Assembly (NCBI GenBank): GCA_003554535.1
Contig: PWGT01000017.1
Coordinates: 1 to 11,513, forward strand
Source: Syntrophomonadaceae bacterium
Lineage (GTDB): Bacteria > Bacillota_D > Dethiobacteria > DTU022 > PWGO01
Length of the DNA stretch: 11,513 nucleotides
Direction: 5' to 3'
The position numbers were made by a program, and so were the translations under genes. Within the stretch, counting starts at the first letter, position 1. Each line of letters opens with the position of its first letter. This document shows, piece by piece, positions 1 to 7,636 of this stretch. The notes below the pieces were generated by a model that was given only the letters and a program-made list of their open reading frames with translations, was not told the DNA's origin and made no database searches.

Positions 1-3
1 AAA

Positions 4-1797
4 GTGGGATTTGAACATATCAGGAATTTCTGCATAATTGCCCATATAGATCACGGCAAATCAACTTTAGCCGACCGGCTCCTGGAGATGACTCATACCA
101 TCACGGAGAGAAAAATGCGGGAGCAGGTACTGGACAGGATGGATTTGGAAAGAGAAAGAGGAATTACCATTAAAATGCAGGCAGTCCGTCTGGAATACAG
201 GAGCCGGGATGGGAATAACTATATTTTAAACCTTATTGATACCCCCGGCCATGTGGATTTTAACTACGAAGTTTCCCGCAGTTTGGCAGCTTGCGAGGGA
301 GCTATTCTAGTGGTGGATGCTGCTCAGGGGGTAGAGGCCCAAACCCTGGCTAACATTTATCTTGCCCTGGAACATGACCTCGAAATAATTCCGGTGATCA
401 ATAAAATTGATATGGACAATGCCGATCCCCAGAAAGTTAAAGAAGAATTAGAAGATATAATCGGGCCCGAGGCAAAAGATGCCCTTCTGGTTTCTGCTAA
501 AGATGGCATTGGCATAGAAGAAGTTATGGAGGCAATTGTTGATAAAGTTCCTCCGCCCAGTATTAAATCTTCTGATACTACTCTCAAGGCCCTGGTATTT
601 GACTCTCATTATGATACCTACCGGGGAGTAATCGTTTACGTAAGGATGGTATCAGGTGAAGTAGCCAAAGGGGACCACATAAAATTTATGAATACCGGAA
701 AGGAGTTTGAGGTTTCAGAAACCGGAGTTTTTCGGCCAGACATGCAATCTGCCGAAAAATTGACAGCCGGGGATGTTGGATATGTGATTGCAGCAATAAA
801 AAATGTAGCTGATGCCCGTGTGGGCGATACTATGACTTTTGCAGAAAATCCTGCTTCTGAACCGCTGCCTGGTTATCGGCAAGTTAAACCCATGGTTTAC
901 TGCGGTTTATACCCTCAGAGCAATGACGATTTTGTCACCCTTCGGGATGGCCTTGATCGGTTAAAGCTTAATGATTCAGCTCTTTCTTTTGAACCAGAGA
1001 GGTCTCTTGCGTTGGGAGTGGGCTTTCGGTGCGGTTTTTTGGGATTGTTGCATATGGACATTGTCCGGGAAAGACTGGAGCGTGAGTACGGCTTGAATCT
1101 TATTGTTACTGCTCCTAACGTGGTTTACAAGGTCCACCGTTCCGATGGGGAAATAATAGAAATAGACAACCCGGCCATGCTTCCTGAAGACCGGGTTATG
1201 ATTGAGGAGCCTTTTGTTGAAGCATCCATTTTTAGCCCTGAAGAATACGTGGGGGCGATAATAGAACTGTGTCAGGATAGACGCGGAGAATTTGTAAATA
1301 TGGAGTACCTCAATTCTGGACGGGTAAAATTGTCGTATTTGCTGCCACTTGCTGAGATAATTTATGATTTCTTCGATCTTCTCAAATCAAGAACCCGGGG
1401 ATATGCCACTCTGGATTATACGTTTTACGGTTACCGCGAGTCTAGCCTGGTCCTCATGGATATTCTGGTGGGTGCCCAGAAAGTTGATGCCCTATCTTTT
1501 ATAATTCACCAGGATAAAGCCTACCAGCGGGGCAAGGAGATGGTGGAAAAATTGAAAGAAATAATACCTCGCCAAATGTTCGACGTTCCCCTGCAGGCCG
1601 CAGTGGGCAATAAAGTTATAGCCAGGGAAACCATCAAGGCACTGCGTAAAAATGTTACCGAAAAGCTGTATGGTGGGGACGTAACGCGTAAGCGAAAACT
1701 TTTGGAAAAGCAAAAAGAGGGCAAGAAAAAGATGAAGCAGCTAGGAAATGTGGAAATCCCCCAAGAAGCTTTTACTGCCGTTCTGAAGGTAAAATAG
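4..1797 (+). CDS. lepA: Elongation factor 4 (LepA), ribosome-associated GTPase
   Basis: LepA is a translational GTPase that binds the ribosome and promotes back-translocation or remodelling of stalled or mis-translocated complexes, and affects initiation and ribosome assembly. The 597-residue length is normal for the family. G1 is AHIDHGKST (residues 13-21), the switch I region holds RGITI (52-56), G3 is DTPGH (79-83), G4 is NKID (133-136) and G5 is the SAKDG segment near 163. The LepA-specific C-terminal domain is present, ending with a lysine-rich stretch and a typical [13 protein letters not shown] tail. The GTG at base 4 fits the family N-terminus (a few residues before HIRNF), but only three bases precede it, so its ribosome binding site lies outside the window and a slightly earlier start cannot be excluded. 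A chemoreceptor gene follows after 17 bases, probably co-transcribed. In many Firmicutes lepA is followed by hemW and the hrcA-grpE-dnaK genes; that is not the case here. Confidence 0.97.
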   Translation: MGFEHIRNFCIIAHIDHGKSTLADRLLEMTHTITERKMREQVLDRMDLERERGITIKMQAVRLEYRSRDGNNYILNLIDTPGHVDFNYEVSRSLAACEGAILVVDAAQGVEAQTLANIYLALEHDLEIIPVINKIDMDNADPQKVKEELEDIIGPEAKDALLVSAKDGIGIEEVMEAIVDKVPPPSIKSSDTTLKALVFDSHYDTYRGVIVYVRMVSGEVAKGDHIKFMNTGKEFEVSETGVFRPDMQSAEKLTAGDVGYVIAAIKNVADARVGDTMTFAENPASEPLPGYRQVKPMVYCGLYPQSNDDFVTLRDGLDRLKLNDSALSFEPERSLALGVGFRCGFLGLLHMDIVRERLEREYGLNLIVTAPNVVYKVHRSDGEIIEIDNPAMLPEDRVMIEEPFVEASIFSPEEYVGAIIELCQDRRGEFVNMEYLNSGRVKLSYLLPLAEIIYDFFDLLKSRTRGYATLDYTFYGYRESSLVLMDILVGAQKVDALSFIIHQDKAYQRGKEMVEKLKEIIPRQMFDVPLQAAVGNKVIARETIKALRKNVTEKLYGGDVTRKRKLLEKQKEGKKKMKQLGNVEIPQEAFTAVLKVK

Positions 1798-1800
1798 GTT

Positions 1801-1807
1801 AGGAGGA
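1801..1807 (+). promoter_or_regulatory. Ribosome binding site of the chemoreceptor gene
   Basis: AGGAGGA lies seven bases before the ATG at 1815 and fixes that start. It begins three bases after the lepA stop codon, so there is no room for a separate promoter; the chemoreceptor is most simply read from the lepA transcript or from a promoter inside lepA. Confidence 0.8.
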
Positions 1808-1814
1808 AGTTTCT

Positions 1815-3224
1815 ATGGATTTTTTATATCAAAATGAAGTCAGGGTTAACCGGTTGATTGTTCGCATTGCCTGGATTGCTTTTATAGCTGGTTTTGGCAT
1901 ATTGTTCGCCATGCGGGCGCTGGATTTAACGGTGGCACTCTACGAGGAAATCCTGGGCGGATTTTTAGTATGCCTGGTATGTGTAATAATTGCTACTATG
2001 GTATGGCGGGCGAATCCAAAAGGAATTTATGTTAAATATGTTCTGATTGGAGTTACTATAGTTTCTATCGCAGCGATTGTTTTTTTATTGGCCGAGGGAG
2101 TACTTCTTTCCCCGTTCTGGTTTTTTGCAGTAGGTATCAGCGCTCTATATTTCAACCTTACTCTTGTCCTGGCTACCAGTGCAGTATGCTTTATTCTTAA
2201 TGTGATTATGATAATTACGCTAACCGGGACTCAAATTGAAGGACTGGACATAATAGATATGATCGGCAATCCATTCACTTTCCTCATTTCACTTTCTGCC
2301 ATTGTTTTTACAGTGGTATTGGGACGAGAAATTATATATATGGTTATTGATGCGCAGCAGGAGTCTATCGCGGTAAAAGAAAAAACTCGCCGCTTGCTGG
2401 ACAACTCCCGCGATGTAGCAAGTGAAATTATTAATGTCAGTGAAAATTTGTATGCCCATTCAGATAATCTAAACGTTTCTGTTCAGGAGGTTTCTTCTAC
2501 TGCTAACGAATTTGCTTCCAGTGTTAATGAAATGTCGGAAAAGGCTTCCAAAATGGCTGAAGCCAGTCAGGATGTTAGTAACAGGGCATCTCAAGGCGGT
2601 GAAGATGTGGAAGGGGCTTTAAACCAACTAGATAACATCCGTGGAGCTAACGAAAGAGTAAGCAATTCAGTTGAAAACTTGGTTCAGAAGACTCACCAGA
2701 TTGGAAGCATGGTTACCACAATCAATAATATAACAAATCAAACCAACCTTCTGGCTTTAAATGCAGCAATCGAAGCTGCCCGAGCCGGTTCTCACGGCAA
2801 AGGGTTTGCAGTAGTAGCAGAGGAAGTGCGCAAACTATCTGAGCAAGTAAGCGCTTCTGCCCAGGAAATCAACGAAATAGTAGAGCAAAACAACACTGAA
2901 GCGGAAAATACTATGCAGGAAATCCATCATGGCAAGGAGGAGGTAAGTTCAAGCTCAGAAGTAATTGAGAAAGCCGGGAGAAGGTTCAAAAAGATTGTTG
3001 AAGACGTGGAAAACTTGGCCGGTTATATGGAAGATATTGCAGCCATGAGTGAGGAACTCAGTGCCAGCAGTGAAAACCTGGCCAGCAATACCGAGCAACA
3101 GTCTTCATCTGTAGAAGAATTGAATATACTTGCTGAATCTCTCAAAGATACTGCCCGCAAGCTACACCAAAAATTAGAAGAGGAAGAAGGAGAGGAAGTT
3201 AGCCAGCATTCGAACATAAGTTAA
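1815..3224 (+). CDS. Methyl-accepting chemotaxis-like protein, multi-pass membrane N-terminus, no HAMP
   Basis: This is a 469-residue chemoreceptor-type signalling protein. Residues about 15-175 form roughly six hydrophobic helices (near 15-34, 47-65, 72-92, 98-112, 113-135 and 152-175) with only short loops, so there is no extracytoplasmic ligand domain. No HAMP domain can be recognised between the last helix and the signalling coiled coil. The cytoplasmic part (about 190-451) is a long helical hairpin whose tip carries the conserved [18 protein letters not shown] and [14 protein letters not shown] motifs that contact CheA/CheW. Its two arms are each about 130 residues, with many A/S/E/N/Q heptads that could hold methylation sites. 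The end is acidic (EEEEGEE) and lacks a CheR-docking pentapeptide. By analogy, such receptors sense membrane state, redox or energy, or a hydrophobic ligand; that is inference. No cheA, cheW, cheR or cheB is nearby. The tip reads AGSHGKGF where most receptors have AGE at this point. Confidence 0.9.
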   Translation: MDFLYQNEVRVNRLIVRIAWIAFIAGFGILFAMRALDLTVALYEEILGGFLVCLVCVIIATMVWRANPKGIYVKYVLIGVTIVSIAAIVFLLAEGVLLSPFWFFAVGISALYFNLTLVLATSAVCFILNVIMIITLTGTQIEGLDIIDMIGNPFTFLISLSAIVFTVVLGREIIYMVIDAQQESIAVKEKTRRLLDNSRDVASEIINVSENLYAHSDNLNVSVQEVSSTANEFASSVNEMSEKASKMAEASQDVSNRASQGGEDVEGALNQLDNIRGANERVSNSVENLVQKTHQIGSMVTTINNITNQTNLLALNAAIEAARAGSHGKGFAVVAEEVRKLSEQVSASAQEINEIVEQNNTEAENTMQEIHHGKEEVSSSSEVIEKAGRRFKKIVEDVENLAGYMEDIAAMSEELSASSENLASNTEQQSSSVEELNILAESLKDTARKLHQKLEEEEGEEVSQHSNIS

Positions 3225-3238
3225 AAACATAAGTTAAA
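3213..3238 (+). repeat. Exact tandem duplication of 13 bases over the chemoreceptor stop codon
   Basis: The unit AACATAAGTTAAA occurs twice in immediate succession (3213-3225 and 3226-3238). The first copy contains the last codons and TAA stop of the chemoreceptor gene; the second lies just after it. It looks like a replication-slippage duplication that left the reading frame intact. Confidence 0.85.
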
Positions 3239-3319
3239 AAGGAAAAATAATATTTTAAGGCAAAGCGCAAGAACTGAAAAAGCTAAACTTGAATAAATTC
3301 TTACTGCATCACATTACTT

Positions 3320-3347
3320 TTGACATAAACAGTTATTGTTTTATTGC
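3320..3347 (+). promoter_or_regulatory. Possible promoter upstream of nagB
   Basis: A perfect TTGACA -35 hexamer occurs at 3320-3325. The best-spaced -10 is TATTGC at 3342-3347 (16-base spacer), which keeps only the first three consensus bases, so the assignment is weak. The surrounding 256-base gap before nagB is A+T-rich and long enough for a regulated promoter, and no terminator for the upstream gene is evident in it. A weaker TTGAAT/TAAATA pair (3391-3418) is an alternative. Confidence 0.3.
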
Positions 3348-3480
3348 TTTATAAGGCAGTTTGCCATGGGAAGGAATTCTATAACAGATGTTGAATTCGT
3401 TTTTTAAAGCAGTAAATAAATTCTGGGAAATTTAATAAAATGATAGAAAGAAATAAAACCTAAACATTGAAGGAGTAAAA

Positions 3481-4206
3481 ATGAGAATTCAGGTGATGGA
3501 CGATTATGAACAGTTAAGTTATTGGGCAGCCCGTGTTGTATTAAGCCAGGTTACCCTGCAGAGCAATTCAGTTTTGGGGTTAGCAACCGGTTCAACCCCT
3601 GAGGGAATGTATCAGAGGCTGGTGGATATGTACCAGCAGGGAAAGGTCGATTTTAGCGACGTTACTACATTTGCCCTGGATGAATACTTGGGGCTTTCTC
3701 CTGACCACCCGCAAAGCTATCAATACTACTTGTATAATAAATTTTTTAACCATATTAATTTGCCTCCAGAGAATATTAATCTGCCTCCAGGTGATACTAC
3801 AGACCCGGAAATGGCTTGCCAGAACTATGAACAGGCAATTGCTTCTGCTGGCGGCATAGATCTTCAAGTTGTGGGTATTGGGGTAAATGGGCACATTGGC
3901 TTTAACGAGCCTGCTACTTCATTAAATACTAACACCCATATTGTAGATCTTGCGGAAGAGACTATACAGACCAACAGCCGTTTTTTTGATAATATAGACG
4001 AGGTTCCGCGGCAGGCCATAACCATGGGAATGGGTTCTATTATGGGAGCAAAAAGAATTGTGATGCTGGCCAATGGCAAAAACAAAGCTGCTGCCGTAAG
4101 GGATTCATTTAGTGGCAAAGTTACTACAGAAGTTCCGGCTTCTTTTCTGCAATTACACCGGGAATTTATTTTGCTTTTGGATAAAGAAGCTGCGTCAATG
4201 TTGTAA
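3481..4206 (+). CDS. nagB: Glucosamine-6-phosphate deaminase
   Basis: NagB converts glucosamine 6-phosphate to fructose 6-phosphate and ammonia, feeding amino sugars from chitin, peptidoglycan or N-acetylglucosamine into glycolysis. The phosphate-binding loop is LGLATGSTPEGMY near residue 33, the catalytic aspartate region is FALDEYLGL near 65-73, and the second catalytic cluster is VNGHIGFNEPA near 134-144, with the His and Glu expected for ring opening. The 241-residue length matches the short B. subtilis-type enzyme rather than the 266-residue allosteric E. coli type. The stretch after FNEPA (TSLNTNTHIVDL) lacks the basic residues that bind the allosteric activator in E. coli, so the enzyme is probably not allosteric. 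AGGAG at 3471-3475 supports the ATG, and the gene ends in a double stop (TAATAA). nagA, the usual partner, is absent from the window; nfeD starts 23 bases downstream. Confidence 0.95.
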   Translation: MRIQVMDDYEQLSYWAARVVLSQVTLQSNSVLGLATGSTPEGMYQRLVDMYQQGKVDFSDVTTFALDEYLGLSPDHPQSYQYYLYNKFFNHINLPPENINLPPGDTTDPEMACQNYEQAIASAGGIDLQVVGIGVNGHIGFNEPATSLNTNTHIVDLAEETIQTNSRFFDNIDEVPRQAITMGMGSIMGAKRIVMLANGKNKAAAVRDSFSGKVTTEVPASFLQLHREFILLLDKEAASML

Positions 4207-4229
4207 TAACTGTTTAATGGGGGTGGGGA

Positions 4230-5576
4230 ATGAAGGATAAACTTCGCAAAGCAAGGCGCCCATACCTGATTGTATTCCTGGCATTGTTTATAACAGGCCT
4301 GGTGGGAACAATCGTACCTTCTTCTAATGCTTCCAGCGATTATTCTGCAGAGGCGGTAATGAATATTCCCCTCCAGGGGACTATAGATCGTGGCAATCTT
4401 AATTTCTTGGAAAGGTCTCTTGAAGAAGCTCAAAATATGGGAGTTGAAACAGTTCTCCTGGATTTAAATACTCCTGGCGGATATCTTGATGCTGCCAAGG
4501 ATATGCGTAACGCCATGGACTCATACCCAGGCAAGATTGTAGCTTTTGTTAACCCCGATGCTTTGTCTGCGGGAGCTTATATTGCTCTGGCAGCGGATCG
4601 AATTTACATGGTGCCGGGAAGTACTATGGGTGCAGCCGAGCCTCAAGTTATGGGAGAAGGAACCGCTGACGAAAAGGTCGTTTCCAGCTGGGAGGCGGAG
4701 ATGGAAGCCCTGGCAGGTAGGAATGATCGCCAGACTGATATTGCTTCGGCCATGGTTAGGCGAGAAGTTGTCCTGGAAGATCTGGTGGACAGTGGTGAAT
4801 TGTTAACCCTTGATCATAGCCAGGCCAGGGAAGTAGGTTACAGTGAAGGCACCGTGGAATCAACCCAAGAACTTCTGCAGGAATTAGGTCTTTCAGATGC
4901 GGAACTTTTAGACAAGGATCGAGAACTTATTGATAGTTTTATCAGTTTGACCACCAACCCCGCATTTGCTACTTTTCTTCTCATAATCGGTTTTGCCGGG
5001 CTTGTTTTGGAAATACTTACTGCAGGTTTTGGAGTGGCCGGAACCCTAAGCATGCTTTCATTCGGGCTATATTTTGGAGGCCATATCCTGGGCGGCCTGG
5101 CAGGTTACGAAGTCATTCTTTTGTTTGTGGGTGGCGTGGTGTTAATGTTAATTGAGGCTTTTATGCCGGGGTTTGGCGTATTTGGCATCGGAGGCTTGAT
5201 TGCCACCTTTGCCTCCATAGTCATGGCGGCTGCTTCTGCAGAAGCGGGGATTACCATGCTTATTATTGCCCTGGTGCTTACTGCCATTATATTGTTTTTT
5301 ACTATAAGACACCTTTCCAGAAGAGGAGTGCTACGCAGGTTTATCCTGGAGGATTCGGAAAGTGCGGACAAGGGTTATGTGGCTTCTGAAGGCCGTAAGG
5401 ACTTGGTGGACAAAAAAGGAACGGCTATAACTCCTCTGCGTCCTGCCGGTTCGGTGCTTATTGAAAATGAGCGGATAGATGTAGTGACTGAAGGCGAATA
5501 TATAGACAAAGACTCTGAGGTAACTGTGATAAGGACGGAAGGAAGCCGGGTGGTTGTAAGAGCTACTGCTCAGTGA
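4230..5576 (+). CDS. Long-form NfeD: membrane-bound ClpP-class serine protease with C-terminal OB domain
   Basis: This 448-residue protein is of the long NfeD type (B. subtilis YqeZ-like), which works with flotillin/stomatin proteins. An N-terminal signal segment (hydrophobic about 13-30, then an SSNASS stretch) is followed by a ClpP/SppA-like protease domain at about 40-225. Within it are LLDLNTPGG (76-84) and DALSAGAYIALA (110-121), with the likely nucleophile Ser113, then GSTMGAAEP (130-138). The likely general base is Lys149; characterised archaeal relatives use a Ser-Lys dyad in this arrangement. About four or five membrane helices occupy 245-360, with glycine-rich GFGV turns. The C-terminal soluble part (about 385-448: KGTAITPLRPAG, then IDVVTEGEYID) is the OB-fold NfeD domain. 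The protease domain should lie outside the membrane and the OB domain in the cytoplasm. The ATG has a G-rich but non-ideal ribosome binding site (GGGGGTGGGG). floA follows after 58 bases. Confidence 0.93.
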   Translation: MKDKLRKARRPYLIVFLALFITGLVGTIVPSSNASSDYSAEAVMNIPLQGTIDRGNLNFLERSLEEAQNMGVETVLLDLNTPGGYLDAAKDMRNAMDSYPGKIVAFVNPDALSAGAYIALAADRIYMVPGSTMGAAEPQVMGEGTADEKVVSSWEAEMEALAGRNDRQTDIASAMVRREVVLEDLVDSGELLTLDHSQAREVGYSEGTVESTQELLQELGLSDAELLDKDRELIDSFISLTTNPAFATFLLIIGFAGLVLEILTAGFGVAGTLSMLSFGLYFGGHILGGLAGYEVILLFVGGVVLMLIEAFMPGFGVFGIGGLIATFASIVMAAASAEAGITMLIIALVLTAIILFFTIRHLSRRGVLRRFILEDSESADKGYVASEGRKDLVDKKGTAITPLRPAGSVLIENERIDVVTEGEYIDKDSEVTVIRTEGSRVVVRATAQ

Positions 5577-5604
5577 TTAATAAACTGCCCGGTTGATAAG
5601 AATA

Positions 5605-5610
5605 TATAAT
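5605..5610 (+). promoter_or_regulatory. Possible -10 element directly upstream of floA
   Basis: A perfect TATAAT lies 24 bases before the floA ATG, just before its ribosome binding site. There is no good -35 at the expected distance (AAACTG at a 17-base spacer) and no extended -10 TG, so it may simply be A+T-rich chance. If used, it would give a floA transcript with a very short leader, independent of nfeD. Confidence 0.25.
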
Positions 5611-5620
5611 ACATAATTAG

Positions 5621-5627
5621 GAGGAGG
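5621..5627 (+). promoter_or_regulatory. Ribosome binding site of floA
   Basis: GAGGAGG lies seven bases before the ATG at 5635, a strong site that fixes the start. The predicted protein then begins as expected for FloA, with a short polar stretch followed by the membrane segment. Confidence 0.75.
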
Positions 5628-5634
5628 GAAAATA

Positions 5635-6648
5635 ATGGCTGATTTGTTAGCAGGTTTGGGACTGCCTCTGATTTTAATTCTATTAGTCCTGGTTATTATT
5701 GTTTTTTCGGTAATATTTAGCATTATCCCGGTGGGGTTATGGATCTCAGCCTATGCAGCAGGGGTCCGCATCGGTTTGCTTACCCTGGTGGGAATGCGTT
5801 TGCGGCGAGTTATCCCTGCACGCATTGTGGCTCCGTTAATCAAGGCTAACAAGGCGGGCCTGGATTTGAATGTGAGCAAACTGGAAGGCCACTACCTGGC
5901 CGGTGGTAGTGTAGACAGAGTGGTGGATGCACTCATCGCTGCTCAGAGAGCGGAAATTCCCCTTCCATTCGAGAGGGCAGCAGCCATTGATTTGGCAGGA
6001 AGGAAAGTGCTGGATGCAGTGCAGATGAGCGTTAACCCCAAGGTTATCGAAACTCCTGTAGTGGCAGCAATGGCCAAGGATGGCATTGAAGTCAAAGCCA
6101 AAGCTAAGGTAACGGTTAGAGCCAATATCGACCGGTTGGTAGGAGGAGCCGGTGAAGAAACAATTATCGCCAGGGTGGGTGAAGGTATAGTTACCACCAT
6201 CGGTTCATCGGAACACCACAAATATGTCCTGGAAAACCCTGATACAATCTCGCAAACGGTTTTAAACAAAGGCCTTGATGCCGGAACAGCGTTTGAGATT
6301 CTCTCCATTGACATAGCTGATGTGGATGTAGGCAAAAACATTGGTGCTCAATTGCAAACGGACCAGGCTGATGCTGATAAGCGTATTGCCCAGGCCAAAG
6401 CCGAAGAAAGAAGGGCTATGGCTGTTGCTCATGAACAGGAGATGAAAGCCTCCGTCCAAGAGAAACAAGCCAAGGTTGTAGAGGCTGAAGCCCAGGTTCC
6501 TAAAGCGCTGGCTCAGGCACTAAAAGAAGGCAACATAGGAGCCATGGATTATTACAACCTGAAAAACCTCTTTGCCGATACTGAAATGAGAAAATCCATA
6601 GGCAAGGCAACCGGTGCTGATAGGGAAGAAGAGAAAGAAGAGGACTAA
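5635..6648 (+). CDS. floA: Flotillin-like protein FloA
   Basis: FloA is a membrane-anchored scaffold that forms functional membrane microdomains, affects membrane fluidity and helps organise signalling, secretion and protease complexes. The 337 residues match the family's usual length. An N-terminal hydrophobic region (about 8-32, with a further hydrophobic stretch to about 53) anchors it. The PHB/SPFH-like domain follows (about 35-235), with [17 protein letters not shown] (75-91), [20 protein letters not shown] (149-168) and [18 protein letters not shown] (224-241) typical of the FloA subgroup. The region 240-298 is Ala/Glu/Lys/Gln-rich ([18 protein letters not shown] and after), the flotillin heptad segment used for oligomerisation. 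The C-terminus is strongly acidic (EEEKEED). It lies 58 bases after the long NfeD gene, the partner arrangement known from B. subtilis, where the operon belongs to the SigW regulon; I see no clear SigW promoter here. Confidence 0.97.
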   Translation: MADLLAGLGLPLILILLVLVIIVFSVIFSIIPVGLWISAYAAGVRIGLLTLVGMRLRRVIPARIVAPLIKANKAGLDLNVSKLEGHYLAGGSVDRVVDALIAAQRAEIPLPFERAAAIDLAGRKVLDAVQMSVNPKVIETPVVAAMAKDGIEVKAKAKVTVRANIDRLVGGAGEETIIARVGEGIVTTIGSSEHHKYVLENPDTISQTVLNKGLDAGTAFEILSIDIADVDVGKNIGAQLQTDQADADKRIAQAKAEERRAMAVAHEQEMKASVQEKQAKVVEAEAQVPKALAQALKEGNIGAMDYYNLKNLFADTEMRKSIGKATGADREEEKEED

Positions 6649-6649
6649 A

Positions 6650-6695
6650 GAAGGGGAGGGCCTTTTTAGTTATTTCCCCTCGGGCCCTTTTCTTT
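6650..6695 (+). terminator. Terminator-like hairpin after floA, just before the next ribosome binding site
   Basis: AGGGCC (6657-6662) pairs with GGCCCT (6683-6688) across a 20-base loop, and the 3' arm runs straight into TTTCTTTC, a U-rich tract. With G-U pairs the stem extends to 6650-6662/6683-6695. The 5' arm can instead pair AGGGGA (6652-6657) with TCCCCT (6675-6680) inside the loop, which excludes the first fold. It starts two bases after the floA stop and ends just before the AAGGAGGT site of the next gene, so it probably acts as a partial terminator lowering expression of that gene. Confidence 0.55.
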
Positions 6696-6696
6696 C

Positions 6697-6704
6697 AAGG
6701 AGGT
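6697..6704 (+). promoter_or_regulatory. Perfect ribosome binding site of the gene after floA
   Basis: AAGGAGGT is fully complementary to the 16S rRNA anti-Shine-Dalgarno sequence and lies six bases before the ATG at 6711. It starts immediately after the U-rich end of the upstream hairpin, so folding of the leader could affect access to it. Confidence 0.75.
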
Positions 6705-6710
6705 TAAGAT

Positions 6711-7193
6711 ATGGAAGTACTTATAGTGCTGATTATTGTCATCGTCCTGGTGAACGTAATAAGTGCTCTTTCTAGCAAAGTTCCCAAGGGAGGACAGCAA
6801 ACTCCTCCTGGCAGAACTTCTACCAAACCTGATACCTATCCTACCGACTACTTCCCAGAACCAAAAGATCCATTTTCGTCAGATTATGGGATCTTTGAGG
6901 ATGAAGCTCAGGATGTATTTCATGAACCACGGGAAGATGCTTTACCAGGTGAAACTGTAAGAACTGAGCAGGAAGGCAAGATCATTTCGGAGGCAGACCG
7001 CAGGCAAAAAAGCAGTAAAAAAGCAGCTCCCAAGCGAGAAAAAGTACGGCAGAGTCCTCGACCGCGCTCGGTACATCTACCTCATTCATCCCGGGCAGAA
7101 GCTTTGAGCTTTGAGCGGGGTGAAGTCGTTAAAGGAGTAATCTGGAGTGAAGTTTTGGGGCCTCCGCGTTGCCGCAAGCCTCACCGTCGGTAA
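6711..7193 (+). CDS. Single-pass membrane protein of unknown function downstream of floA
   Basis: I do not recognise this 160-residue protein by family. A very hydrophobic N-terminal segment (residues 2-20, I/L/V-rich) is followed at once by a basic SSKVPKGG, so it is probably a membrane anchor with the rest in the cytoplasm. Residues about 30-95 are Pro/Asp/Glu-rich and probably disordered (YPTDYFPEPKDPF, then acidic stretches). Residues 98-128 are rich in Lys, Arg and Ser. The tail, about 133-160, is the only part that looks folded or conserved: FERGEVVKGVIWSEVLGP, ending in PPRCRKPHRR. A perfect AAGGAGGT (6697-6704) supports the ATG. Being third after nfeD and floA on the same strand, it may be an accessory of the flotillin microdomain, by position only; in B. 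subtilis a small unknown gene (yqfB) also follows floA, but I cannot claim homology. A strong hairpin follows the stop codon. Confidence 0.8.
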   Translation: MEVLIVLIIVIVLVNVISALSSKVPKGGQQTPPGRTSTKPDTYPTDYFPEPKDPFSSDYGIFEDEAQDVFHEPREDALPGETVRTEQEGKIISEADRRQKSSKKAAPKREKVRQSPRPRSVHLPHSSRAEALSFERGEVVKGVIWSEVLGPPRCRKPHRR

Positions 7194-7201
7194 AGTTTAA
7201 A

Positions 7202-7240
7202 GCCCACTTCTGGCACCATTATGCGTTGTCAGAAGTGGGC
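7202..7240. terminator. Hairpin between convergent genes, probable bidirectional terminator
   Basis: Arms 7202-7215 and 7227-7240 form a 14-pair stem (GCCCACTTCTGGCA with TGTCAGAAGTGGGC, one G-U pair) around an 11-base loop. It lies 8 bases after the plus-strand stop codon and 9 bases past the end of the minus-strand gene. Read on the minus strand the stem is followed by TTTAAACTTTA, a usable U-rich tail; on the plus strand it is followed by AAAATT, a poor tail. It therefore should work best for the minus-strand gene, while still blocking convergent readthrough. Confidence 0.8.
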
Positions 7241-7249
7241 AAAATTAGG

Positions 7250-7636
7250 TTAACCTGCCTCTTTGTTATCCATAGTAGTTAGGTAAATCTGGTTTCCATC
7301 TTTAAAACCCCTAACTAGCTCGCAATGACGCAAAACGGAAACGTGTTTTTCCAATCCTTTCTGGTCAAGGTTAAATTGTTCCATAACTTCCTGACGCGTT
7401 GCTTTTCCGTGTGTTTTGAGGTAGTCGTAAATTTCTTTCTGTTCCGGTAGCAATCCCTCAGTTCCTTGTTGGCCTGATTTTTCTCTTTCAATCTTAGCAG
7501 AGCGGACCTGCATGGGGTTACATGTTTTGGGCACGCTCATAACTTCCAGGTAACAATCCTCACATACATCTTGAGCGGCATAACGAAATAATTCTTCCGT
7601 ATCTGCCATTTCTCTGCCACATTTTTCACATTCCAT
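7250..7636 (-). CDS. Zinc-ribbon and winged-helix protein, putative DNA-binding regulator
   Basis: This 128-residue protein has an N-terminal treble-clef or zinc-ribbon-like module: CEKC at 3-6 and CEDC at 25-28 give four likely zinc ligands. It continues with a linker MSVPKTCNPMQVRSAK (33-48) containing a further cysteine at 39. The C-terminal half (about 62-122) reads as a winged helix-turn-helix: LPEQKEIYDYLKTHG, then KATRQEVMEQFNLDQKGLEK as the HTH, then a wing with VRGFKDGNQIYLT. I recall similar zinc-finger plus HTH proteins in anaerobic Firmicutes and deltaproteobacteria, but no characterised member. Likely roles are DNA binding or a small redox/metal-dependent regulator; this is inference. 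The start is supported by AAAGGAGGT on the minus strand (7643-7651). The gene is a single-gene unit, convergent with the floA cluster and divergent from the kinase gene, with its own promoter. Confidence 0.85.
   Translation of the reverse strand: MECEKCGREMADTEELFRYAAQDVCEDCYLEVMSVPKTCNPMQVRSAKIEREKSGQQGTEGLLPEQKEIYDYLKTHGKATRQEVMEQFNLDQKGLEKHVSVLRHCELVRGFKDGNQIYLTTMDNKEAG

Noticed and set aside
3355..3365. Small hairpin GGCA-GTT-TGCC before nagB
   Set aside because: Only four base pairs and no U tract; too weak to call a terminator or regulatory structure.
3388..3435. Short open frame (about 14 codons) before nagB
   Set aside because: The ribosome binding site is poor and distant, and a frame this short is expected by chance in A+T-rich DNA.
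3757..3795. Near-repeat of TTAAT.TGCCTCCAG inside nagB
   Set aside because: It encodes two similar short loops (INLPPENINLPPG) that correspond to a normal NagB segment; E. coli NagB has a related HIDIPAENINL stretch. Not a mobile or regulatory repeat.
3864..4433. Long open frame of 189 codons on the minus strand across nagB and nfeD
   Set aside because: It lies opposite two well-supported genes, has no ribosome binding site or recognisable domain, and spans their junction.
5943..6341. 132-codon open frame on the minus strand within floA
   Set aside because: It is the shadow of the Ala/Gly-rich floA coding sequence, with no independent start signal.
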